NCBI GenBank assembly: GCA_947440895.1
Contig: CANETO010000078.1
Location: 1 to 7,668 of the forward strand
Direction: 5' to 3'
From: Planctomycetaceae bacterium
Lineage (GTDB): Bacteria; Planctomycetota; Planctomycetia; Pirellulales; UBA1268
DNA: 7,668 bases
Position 1 is the stretch's first letter. Each line of letters begins with the position of its first letter. Below the pieces are notes generated by a model, which worked only from the letters and a program-made list of their open reading frames with translations, did not search any database and had not been told where the DNA came from. Shown here piece after piece: positions 1 to 5,243 of this stretch. Both the position numbers and the translations under genes were made by a program.

Positions 1-147
1 CAGTTCGTTGGCGTTGCCGTCGTAGATTTCCCCCTGCAACAGAATGATTCTGTTTTCGAGCAGGAGGTCGCCCAGCGTCATCTGCCGCTGCCGTTGGTAA
101 TCGCGTGAGGCGCTCGAGGCGTGAGGAACGAAGGACCGCTCGTGCAT
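1..147 (-). CDS. clpP: ATP-dependent Clp protease proteolytic subunit ClpP, N-terminal part (cut by the window edge)
   Basis: Serine peptidase subunit that forms the barrel-shaped proteolytic chamber working with ClpX/ClpA-type unfoldases in the cytoplasm. Only the first 49 codons are in the window. They start with about 22 variable residues (MHERSFVPHA...) and then run into a ClpP-like opening: TLGDLLLENRIILLQGEIYD followed by GNANEL, matching the family pattern of a short helix, an 'RIIxLxGxI' strand, then 'D..AN'. The Ser-His-Asp triad lies beyond the edge and cannot be checked. The ATG at 147-145 is the first start in frame with this homology. The Shine-Dalgarno is weak (GAGACC, about 4 nt upstream). 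It follows the trigger factor gene by 93 bp on the same strand, the common bacterial tig-clpP order, so the two are probably co-transcribed. The call rests on a short N-terminus plus this context. Confidence 0.85.
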   Translation of the reverse strand, partial: MHERSFVPHASSASRDYQRQRQMTLGDLLLENRIILLQGEIYDGNANEL

Positions 148-240
148 ATCAGGTCTCGGTGTGACGGTGAAATCGGCGCTGGTTGGGAATGCGATGCCGG
201 GCTGTCAGGGGGTTGCAAGCCGGAAGTGAAATCCCGCCAC

Positions 241-1737
241 TCAAGCCCGTCGCGGACTGCCAGCCTCGGGCTGGGTGGCGGTCGGAATTTCCTCCTCGCC
301 GACAACGATGCCGCAGACCGCGTGGTCCACCGCCTCGGCGTCGCGTTTTTGAAATTCAAATGGCGTGTCGGTGAACTTCGCATGCGACGTGATCAGGTCG
401 ACCGTTTTCCGTTCGATGATCTGGTTGCGGAGCACATCCATCAGACCACGTTTTTCGAGGTTGGCGCGGACGCGGCGGGGCGACTCACCCGACTGGGCAG
501 CGATCGCGCGAATTTCCTCATCGTAATCGGCCACCGAATCGGCGATCGACTGGTCTTCCGCGATCCGCTCCAGAATGAAGTGCTCTTTGAGTGCCGCGGC
601 GGTGCTGCCCATGACGCTCTGCCGGAGTTCATTGACATGGCGACGAATGGAATCGTCATCGAAGCCGCTACGCCGTAGTTCGAGGATCGCCCGCTCGAGT
701 TCACGCAGGCTCTGTCGGCGAAGGAGATCCGGGGGCAGATCCCAACTGGCGGACGCGGTCAGCGCGCTGGACACCTGCTGGCGAACCTGCTTGCGGCGGT
801 GCCATTCCAGCTGGTTTTCCAGTTGCTTCTGCACGGCGGCCCGCAGGTCATCCGGCGATTCGAAACTCCCGAGTTCCTCGAGCAGTTCGGGCGTCAGTTC
901 CGGAAGTTCGAGTTGCTTGACATCCGCAACGGTGAGTTCGAGCGTCACTTCTTTTCCGCGGAGCGACTCGACCGCCGCCTCGTTCGACACAGTGAGCGTG
1001 GCTGTGACGGGAGTGCCGACACGGGCCTTGGCGACGAGCGCGTCGAATCCCTCCAGTTCGGCATCGGCGAAGGAGAGCTTGGGCCGCACGATCAGTTCCA
1101 GTTCGCTGGCCTCAGACAGCACCGTGTCGCCGTCGAGAAACCGCAGGTTCGCGACGATCAGATCGCCGGGCTTGGCGGGACCGGCGTGGGGAACGAACCG
1201 GGCCCGCTCGCGGAGCAGGTTGCCGAGTGATTCGTCCACGTCGGCGGCGGAGATCGTGCGGGAGGGACGCCGGATCGAGAGGCCCTTCCATTCAGGAAGA
1301 TCGAACTCAGGACGCACCTCGATCTTGAACTCAAACGTCATCGGGCCGTCGGCTGGCACGATGACATTATTCACGTCGAGTTCGGGCTCGCTGATCGGCG
1401 ACAGCTTTTCCTGGTCCGACACCTGGGTCATGGCATCGGCGAGGAGTTTGCTGCGGATCTGGTCGGACAGCTCCGACTTGAAGCGGCTGCTGACGAGCTT
1501 CCGCGGAGCACGGCCTGGCCGGAAGCCGGGCAGCTGGGCGGCAGGCATCATTTCACCCAGTGCGTCGTCGCGGTAACGGTCGATGTCTTCCCGAGGGATC
1601 GACACCCGGACGCGTCGTTCGCACGCCGACAGCTTGTCGATGGCAACATCAAGCTTCAGCGGCAGGGTTGCCACTTCGTCGCTGCCGGAAGCAGGGGAGG
1701 CCAGGGCCGTTGCGGACTGATCACTGGAAGAGGACAT
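241..1737 (-). CDS. tig: Trigger factor (ribosome-bound chaperone)
   Basis: Trigger factor binds near the ribosomal exit tunnel and shields nascent chains. The protein is 498 aa, longer than the roughly 430 aa usual for the family. The ribosome-binding domain (about residues 27-145) carries the signature loop GFRPGRAP at 71-78. A FKBP-like segment follows (about 180-272, from 'KPGDLIVANL' to the 'LELPEL' exit). The C-terminal helical chaperone arms run from about 283 to 470. Two extras stand out: a Ser/Ala-rich extension of about 25 residues before the first conserved strand, and a 25-30 residue tail ending GSPRRA. The FKBP-like part lacks the 'MIPGFE' type of active-site stretch (it reads LSFADAELEGF at 221-231), so isomerase activity is doubtful. 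The ATG at 1737-1735 has only a weak GGAA about 7 nt upstream. It lies between tRNA-Gly and clpP, all on the minus strand. Confidence 0.95.
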   Translation of the reverse strand: MSSSSDQSATALASPASGSDEVATLPLKLDVAIDKLSACERRVRVSIPREDIDRYRDDALGEMMPAAQLPGFRPGRAPRKLVSSRFKSELSDQIRSKLLADAMTQVSDQEKLSPISEPELDVNNVIVPADGPMTFEFKIEVRPEFDLPEWKGLSIRRPSRTISAADVDESLGNLLRERARFVPHAGPAKPGDLIVANLRFLDGDTVLSEASELELIVRPKLSFADAELEGFDALVAKARVGTPVTATLTVSNEAAVESLRGKEVTLELTVADVKQLELPELTPELLEELGSFESPDDLRAAVQKQLENQLEWHRRKQVRQQVSSALTASASWDLPPDLLRRQSLRELERAILELRRSGFDDDSIRRHVNELRQSVMGSTAAALKEHFILERIAEDQSIADSVADYDEEIRAIAAQSGESPRRVRANLEKRGLMDVLRNQIIERKTVDLITSHAKFTDTPFEFQKRDAEAVDHAVCGIVVGEEEIPTATQPEAGSPRRA

Positions 1738-1973
1738 AACTGGTTCCGGCGGGAGCGGGAGAGCTTGGAAAACAAACGGTGGTGCGATGAGGTGTCGAGC
1801 GTCGTCGGTTCAGGGAGGCTTTGGGAGACAAGCATCCTGGAGCCGTTGGAGAGCCCGAACGCCACGGACCGCTCACGGCTCCCCGGCTAGCTCCAGGGCG
1901 AGGCTTCTGAAACGGTTTTGTGTGGAACGAGTGCTGACGGGCGTTCGGACGACTGAACACGCAAGGATCTGGA

Positions 1974-2046
1974 AGCGGGTGATGGGATTCGAACCCACGA
2001 CAACCACGTTGGCAACGTGGTGCTCTACCAACTGAGCTACACCCGC
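1974..2046 (-). tRNA. tRNA-Gly (anticodon GCC)
   Basis: The reverse complement folds into a complete 73-nt cloverleaf. The acceptor stem is GCGGGTG/CACCCGC, the D arm GCTC...GAGC, and the anticodon stem CCACG/CGTGG around loop TTGCCAA with anticodon GCC. The T arm is GTGGG/CCCAC with loop TTCGAAT. The discriminator base is U, as is usual for bacterial tRNA-Gly. CCA is not encoded (the genome continues TCC), so the 3' end must be added by tRNA nucleotidyltransferase. It reads all glycine GGC/GGU codons, which are abundant here. A strong promoter lies about 70 bp upstream, and tig starts 236 bp downstream on the same strand. Confidence 0.97.
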
Positions 2047-2114
2047 AGGGCTGTTCCTCGGCAGTCACGTAGGACCCTCAAATGGGCCTGGAACGCGGTA
2101 CCCAGGAACCCAGG

Positions 2115-2142
2115 ATTATAGGGGGCGCGGGGGTGGCCGCAA
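2115..2142 (-). promoter_or_regulatory. Sigma-70 type promoter for tRNA-Gly (and possibly tig-clpP)
   Basis: Read on the minus strand: -35 TTGCGG (2142-2137), 16-bp very GC-rich spacer, perfect -10 TATAAT (2120-2115). The predicted start is near 2108, giving a 5' leader of about 60 nt before the mature tRNA. It is the best promoter in the window by -10 match. No comparable promoter was seen between the tRNA and tig, so it may also feed the protein genes. Confidence 0.7.
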
Positions 2143-2255
2143 GGTCATCCCTTGGGGAAACAGGGATTTCTGCGAAGGCTGCGGGGGACGGGGTGTGGGG
2201 CCGGCCATAGAACTCTTCCACGAGCCCCCGGCGAGATCGTCGAGGCAGATGGAGA

Positions 2256-2261
2256 TATAGT
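2256..2261 (+). promoter_or_regulatory. Possible -10 element of the panB promoter
   Basis: TATAGT matches the -10 consensus at five of six positions and sits 42 bp before the panB ATG. The hexamer 17 bp upstream (GAGATC) is a poor -35, so this is a weak prediction from the -10 alone. The rest of the 256-bp gap between tRNA-Gly and panB holds the divergent tRNA promoter; I see no gene in it. Confidence 0.35.
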
Positions 2262-2302
2262 GGCCTGGTCCTCGCCCTGCCCTAAGTCCCCTACGAATTC
2301 AT

Positions 2303-3103
2303 ATGTCTGATCTCCCCCGCCGCGTGACTGTCCTCGATCTCGCGGCCGCCAAGCGCGACCGTCGTCCCTGCACGATGGTAACCGCCTACGACTGGCCAAC
2401 GGGTCAGCTGGCCGATGCCGCCGGCGTTGACTGTGTGCTCGTGGGCGACAGCGTGGCGATGGTCGTGGCTGGCCGGTCGTCCACTATTCCCGCCACGCTT
2501 GAGCAGATGATCTACCACGGCGAGATCGTCTCCCGCGCCGTGTCGCGGGCCCTGGTCGTCGTCGACCTGCCCTTTCCGCTCCAGCATCTCGGTGTGCGGA
2601 CGGCGGTTGAGTCGTCTGCCAGACTTCTCAAGGAGACAGGCTGTCAGGCGGTGAAACTCGAGGGCACCGCCGGCCAGGCGGACTGCATCGCCGGCATCGT
2701 TGCCGCCGGGATTCCGGTGATGGGGCACGTGGGGCTCCGCCCGCAGGCCGTGCATCAACTCGGCGGCTACCGGATGCAGCGGGATCTCGACCAACTGATG
2801 GCCGATGCCGAGGCCGCGGCTTGTGCCGGTGCTTGTGCCGTGATCCTGGAATGCGTTCCCCAGGAGGCGGCCGCGACGATCACTCGGTCGCTGTCCGTGC
2901 CAACCATCGGGATCGGGGCCGGGCCGGCCTGTGACGGTCAGGTGCTGGTGATGCACGACCTCATCGGACTCTCCTTCGGTCGTGTGCCCAGATTCGTCAG
3001 AGCCTACGCCGATGTGAAAGCGACTGCGGGCGACGCGCTGGTCCGTTGGCGGCACGACGTCGAAAACCGCACGTTTCCTGGACCGAACGAGACGCTCGGC
3101 TGA
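2303..3103 (+). CDS. panB: 3-methyl-2-oxobutanoate hydroxymethyltransferase (ketopantoate hydroxymethyltransferase)
   Basis: Transfers a hydroxymethyl group from 5,10-methylene-tetrahydrofolate to 2-oxoisovalerate, giving ketopantoate, the first committed step to pantothenate and CoA. The 266 aa length is normal for the family, a (beta/alpha)8 barrel. Conserved stretches appear in order: 'MVTAYD' (25-30), 'VLVGDS' (45-50), 'VVVDLPF' (85-91), 'AVKLEG' (116-121), 'GHVGLRPQ' (141-148), 'ILECVP' (181-186) and 'TIGIGAG..CDGQVLVMHDL' (201-220). Expected Mg2+ ligands D49, D88 and E120, and the active-site glutamate E183, are all present, so the enzyme should be active. The family's usual 'PFGSY' reads 'PFPLQ' here, a mild oddity. 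ATG 2303 follows 'gaattcat', with no Shine-Dalgarno. No other pan gene is adjacent, so panB appears monocistronic. It converges on the lipoprotein gene downstream. Confidence 0.96.
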   Translation: MSDLPRRVTVLDLAAAKRDRRPCTMVTAYDWPTGQLADAAGVDCVLVGDSVAMVVAGRSSTIPATLEQMIYHGEIVSRAVSRALVVVDLPFPLQHLGVRTAVESSARLLKETGCQAVKLEGTAGQADCIAGIVAAGIPVMGHVGLRPQAVHQLGGYRMQRDLDQLMADAEAAACAGACAVILECVPQEAAATITRSLSVPTIGIGAGPACDGQVLVMHDLIGLSFGRVPRFVRAYADVKATAGDALVRWRHDVENRTFPGPNETLG

Positions 3104-3120
3104 ACGCACGAGTCACGCTT

Positions 3121-3142
3121 CGGGCCTCGTGCCCGAGGCCCG
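3121..3142. terminator. GC-rich bidirectional hairpin between convergent genes
   Basis: CGGGCCTCG (3121-3129), loop TGCC, CGAGGCCCG (3134-3142) is a perfect 9-bp stem. It sits 17 bp after the panB stop and 30 bp after the stop of the opposing lipoprotein gene, the expected place for a shared terminator. Neither side has a T-tract, so it may end transcripts with Rho help, block 3' exonucleases, or both. Confidence 0.6.
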
Positions 3143-3145
3143 TCA

Positions 3146-3179
3146 TCTGGTCGAGATACGGGTCTGGTCGAGTTACGGC
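3146..3179. repeat. 17-bp imperfect tandem duplication
   Basis: TCTGGTCGAGATACGGG (3146-3162) is followed directly by TCTGGTCGAGTTACGGC (3163-3179), 15 of 17 positions identical. The second copy contains the TAA stop (3175-3173) of the minus-strand lipoprotein gene; in the first copy the matching triplet is ATA and is not a stop on that strand. It looks like a slippage duplication at the 3' end of that gene. Confidence 0.75.
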
Positions 3180-3667
3180 AGCACGACCTCGTCGGAGATC
3201 ACCACCGGCCGGCTGCTGGTCACAGCGGCCGGAGTGGGCATGCCAGCACTGGGGCCGGGCGAGCCTCCCGGGCCGACTGGCAGACTGCCAGCGCCGGCGG
3301 GCATGCCCGGAGACATGATCACGCCTGAGGGCATGCCGCCCTCCACCATGCCACCGCCCTGACACTGGTCGCAGTTGCCGCCTGCCATGGGCGCTCCGAC
3401 GACATGGTCGCCGCCCCCGCAGGAGGCCGGCGGACAGGCCGCCTGCTGGCCGCAGGGACGCATGGCCGCGGGCGCGGCCGCCGCCGGCATGGCGCCCGGG
3501 GGCACGAATCCCGGGGGCAGATGGCCGAAGAGCCGCTCGTACTTCCAGACTTCCAGGGCGATGTATTTCTCGGTCAAGGACTTGCAGCCGGACAGTCCGG
3601 CCGCAGCCATCACCATCACCACTGGCAGGCACCGCGCCACGGCATGGCACCACGCATTCGCACGCAT
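3173..3667 (-). CDS. Small Cys/Met/Gly/Pro-rich lipoprotein of unknown function
   Basis: A 164-aa protein with no recognised family. Residues 1-27 form a lipoprotein signal peptide with a hydrophobic core (about 14-24) and lipobox LSGC ending at C28, predicting a membrane-anchored exported protein. A short ordered-looking piece follows (29-50, LTEKYIALEV then WKYERLFGHL). The remaining two thirds are low complexity: Pro/Ala/Gly/Met-rich with repeated 'GMP' triplets (111-113, 121-123, 142-144). After the lipobox there are five cysteines, C72, C78, C83, C99 and C102; the last two form a CDQC (CxxC) motif, and H88 lies between. This could bind metal or form disulfides, but that is inference only. 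ATG 3667-3665 has a good AAGGAG (3682-3677) with a 9-nt spacer, supporting this start. The 29-aa basic protein gene lies 175 bp upstream on the same strand and may share its transcript. Confidence 0.8.
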   Translation of the reverse strand: MRANAWCHAVARCLPVVMVMAAAGLSGCKSLTEKYIALEVWKYERLFGHLPPGFVPPGAMPAAAAPAAMRPCGQQAACPPASCGGGDHVVGAPMAGGNCDQCQGGGMVEGGMPSGVIMSPGMPAGAGSLPVGPGGSPGPSAGMPTPAAVTSSRPVVISDEVVLP

Positions 3668-3698
3668 TGAGAGAGTCTCCTTACCGGGGGCATTGCCG

Positions 3699-3718
3699 CA
3701 TGGCTGTTCAGAGCCATG
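3699..3718. repeat. Inverted repeat in the lipoprotein gene leader
   Basis: CATGGCT - 6-nt loop - AGCCATG is a perfect 7-bp stem, 31-50 bp upstream of the lipoprotein ATG. A TTGACG hexamer on the minus strand (3725-3720) directly precedes it and would make a good -35, but no matching -10 is found 16-18 bp on (CATGCG). The repeat could be an operator or a leader hairpin; function not known. Confidence 0.45.
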
Positions 3719-3822
3719 ACGTCAAGCAAAATTACCCCACGCCAGAGGCGCGGCAAGGAAAATGGGTCGGCAGCGGAGCTCATCAATCAGCGTTGCCGTG
3801 AAGCTGTGCGGGTCGTGCCGAG

Positions 3823-3841
3823 AAAAGGCGGCGCGGTCGCC
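3823..3841 (-). terminator. Weak candidate terminator after the 29-aa gene
   Basis: On the minus strand, directly after the TGA stop, GGCG and CGCC can pair around a 7-nt loop and are followed at once by TTTT (3826-3823). The stem is only 4 bp, so termination would be partial at best. Some read-through into the lipoprotein gene would be expected. Confidence 0.3.
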
Positions 3842-3842
3842 A

Positions 3843-3932
3843 TCAACCCTTGCGATGGCGGATGCGGGCCCGCATCCGACGTTTTTTCTGCCCCAGTTTG
3901 CGGCGGCCCTTGCCCGTTTTCTTGACTCCCAT
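3843..3932 (-). CDS. 29-aa extremely basic protein, probably ribosome-associated
   Basis: ATG at 3932-3930, TGA at 3845-3843. The peptide starts MGVKKTGKGRRKLGQ and ends KKRRMRARIRHRKG. It has 7 Lys and 8 Arg in 29 residues and no acidic residue. A perfect GGAGG (3942-3938) sits 5 nt before the ATG, the best ribosome-binding site in the window and the main evidence that this is a real gene. The composition and the 'RMRARIRHRK' end resemble tiny ribosomal proteins and the bacterial AURKAIP1/COX24 (mS38-like) family. The resemblance is recalled rather than tested, so no symbol is given. Such peptides usually bind rRNA. It is divergent from the App1-type gene (152 bp between starts) and upstream of the lipoprotein gene. 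A 20-bp palindrome lies inside its 3' half. Confidence 0.72.
   Translation of the reverse strand: MGVKKTGKGRRKLGQKKRRMRARIRHRKG
3859..3878. repeat. 20-bp perfect palindrome inside the 29-aa gene
   Basis: CGGATGCGGG followed directly by its reverse complement CCCGCATCCG. In RNA it would form an 8-bp GC-rich stem with a 4-nt loop. On the plus strand it is followed by ACG and then six T (3882-3887), the form of an intrinsic terminator for plus-strand (antisense) transcripts. On the coding strand it encodes R-M-R-A-R-I-R. Confidence 0.8.
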
Positions 3933-3979
3933 GCTGTCCTCCAGAGTATGACCGAACCAGATTGCTGGGAGACGTTGTA

Positions 3980-4012
3980 AGATGGGGTAACTTGTGATTG
4001 CAAGCACCATCT
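3980..4012. promoter_or_regulatory. Two-part inverted repeat in the divergent intergenic region
   Basis: AGATGG (3980-3985) pairs with CCATCT (4007-4012), and inside it CTTG (3991-3994) pairs with CAAG (4001-4004) around TGATTG, with an asymmetric internal loop. It lies between the divergent 29-aa gene and the App1-type gene, where an operator or leader structure would sit. No convincing promoter hexamers were found in this 152-bp gap on either strand. Function inferred from position only. Confidence 0.3.
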
Positions 4013-4084
4013 CACAATCCGCATGGCAGCGGCCCGGCTTGAGTCCCGGCCGAGGACGGCGGAGCGTGGCCGCGGTCCGGATGC

Positions 4085-5128
4085 ATGATCGTATTTTTTC
4101 CCACGTATGCGCGGCGTCTTCCTGGTGGAAAGCGGTGGCGTGCCACCGTGGCTGGCATGATCTCGCGGCCCTTGCCCCTCAAGAGCCACCGCCGCACGCT
4201 GGCTGTTGGGGTGATCAAACGGCTGCTCGAACTCGACGAGACGCACCTGCAGTCGGCGGTGTTTCAGCGGCGTGCCGATGCGTTTCTGTTTCAGCGGGTG
4301 GCGGGTGAGCGGGTGACGATCAGCCTCGGCGGACGGCAGATCGATGCGGGGCAGTCCGATCGGGTCGGCCATTTCCAGCAGTCCATCGATCTGGAAGAGG
4401 CCGAAGTCGATGCCCTCGCGGAAGCATCCGGCGGCGGTCGTAGGCTCCGCTACGAAGCGGCGGTTGCTGCCGATCACGATGGCTTCGACGGCCAGTCGCC
4501 GCCGCCCGTGTCGTCTGCAGGCTTGATCCACATCATCGCCGAGGAGGGAATGTCGGTGATTTCCGACATCGACGATACCGTGAAGGTGACGAACGTCGCC
4601 AACCGGCGGGAACTGTTGGCCAACACGCTGCTCCGCGACTTTTATGCCGTGCCAGGCATGGCCGACGTCTACCGCCGCTGGCAGGACGCTGGCACCGCCT
4701 TCCACTATGTGTCGTCGAGCCCATGGCAGCTGGCCAGCTGCCTGGGGCGATTTTTCCACGATGCCGGCCTGCCTGCCGGCTCGATGCACCTCAAGCTGTT
4801 CCGACTCAAAGACTCCACGCCGCTGGGCCGGCTGCCTTCCCGGAAGCGTTCGAAGCGGCGGATCATCGAGCAGATCATGGCCGACTTCCCGCGGCGGAAG
4901 TTCCTGCTCGTGGGCGACTCCGGCGAACGCGACCCGGAGGTCTACACGGCGGTGGCCAGCCATCATCCAGATCGGGTGGCTGGCGTCGCGATCAGGCACG
5001 TGGAAGGGAAGCCGTCCTGGGAGAAGGTGCGGACTCGCCTTGATCGGCTCGGCCGGCGACTGCCCGCCGGCCGCCTGCATGTGTTTACCGAGGCCGTGGA
5101 ACTGGCGAGCCTCGTGACCGGCGGGTGA
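4085..5128 (+). CDS. App1-like (DUF2183) HAD-superfamily phosphatase
   Basis: A 347-aa protein of the family named after yeast App1, a Mg2+-dependent phosphatidate phosphatase. Bacterial members are mostly uncharacterised, so the substrate (a phospholipid is likely) is inference. The N-terminal part (1-155) opens with 'IVFFPTYARR' (2-11), a stretch I associate with this family, and contains a beta-rich region. The catalytic domain (about 156-310) has HAD motif I as DIDDT (161-165, nucleophile D161 and acid/base D163). Motif II is the 'SSSPW' serine cluster (210-214). A Lys-rich stretch (254-259) and motif III GDSGERDPEVY (278-288) follow. All catalytic parts are present and no signal peptide is seen, so it should be an active cytoplasmic or membrane-peripheral enzyme. 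An in-frame TGA at 4040 and no other start codon before 4085 make this ATG the only choice; no Shine-Dalgarno is visible. Confidence 0.88.
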   Translation: MIVFFPTYARRLPGGKRWRATVAGMISRPLPLKSHRRTLAVGVIKRLLELDETHLQSAVFQRRADAFLFQRVAGERVTISLGGRQIDAGQSDRVGHFQQSIDLEEAEVDALAEASGGGRRLRYEAAVAADHDGFDGQSPPPVSSAGLIHIIAEEGMSVISDIDDTVKVTNVANRRELLANTLLRDFYAVPGMADVYRRWQDAGTAFHYVSSSPWQLASCLGRFFHDAGLPAGSMHLKLFRLKDSTPLGRLPSRKRSKRRIIEQIMADFPRRKFLLVGDSGERDPEVYTAVASHHPDRVAGVAIRHVEGKPSWEKVRTRLDRLGRRLPAGRLHVFTEAVELASLVTGG

Positions 5129-5140
5129 TTGGCGCTTCCA

Positions 5141-5156
5141 AAACAGGCCGCTGTTT
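5141..5156 (+). terminator. Small hairpin after the App1-type gene
   Basis: AAACAG - GCCG - CTGTTT is a perfect 6-bp stem 12 bp after the stop codon. There is no continuous T-tract after it (AGTCTT), so it is at best a weak terminator. The promoter-like TTGGTC of the next gene begins 5 bp later. Confidence 0.35.
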
Positions 5157-5160
5157 AGTC

Positions 5161-5189
5161 TTGGTCGTCGCCTGGACGTCTGCTAGCGT
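5161..5189 (+). promoter_or_regulatory. Possible promoter of the exported protein gene
   Basis: TTGGTC (5161-5166), 17-bp spacer, TAGCGT (5184-5189). The -35 keeps TTG and the -10 keeps T-A-...-T, with ideal spacing. The predicted start near 5196 gives a leader of about 48 nt. It is a moderate match, supported by lying just after the upstream gene's hairpin. Confidence 0.4.
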
Positions 5190-5243
5190 CCCGACCCCTG
5201 CGTGCCGGGGAAGGCGCACAGAGTTCCCGGGGTTTGAGCCCAC

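Noticed and set aside
575..1576. A 333-codon open frame on the plus strand opposite tig
   Set aside because: Ser/Arg-rich low-complexity product typical of an antisense GC-rich frame; the minus strand encodes a clear trigger factor.
1738..1973. Possible tig promoter (TTTCAG-17-TAGCCG on the minus strand)
   Set aside because: Too few consensus positions; it may be real but could not be told from background.
2291..3109. A 272-codon open frame on the minus strand opposite panB
   Set aside because: Pure shadow of panB, whose family motifs are unmistakable on the plus strand.
3404..3670. Plus-strand frame with a His-rich stretch (HHHHHW) opposite the lipoprotein gene
   Set aside because: The His run is the reverse reading of a Met/Val-rich signal peptide region (ATG/GTG codons) on the minus strand; the lipobox and Shine-Dalgarno favour the minus strand.
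3722..5080. A 452-codon open frame on the minus strand opposite the App1-type gene
   Set aside because: It is antisense to a gene with clear HAD catalytic motifs, has no recognisable domain, and reads through the 29-aa gene in another frame. High GC makes long antisense frames common.
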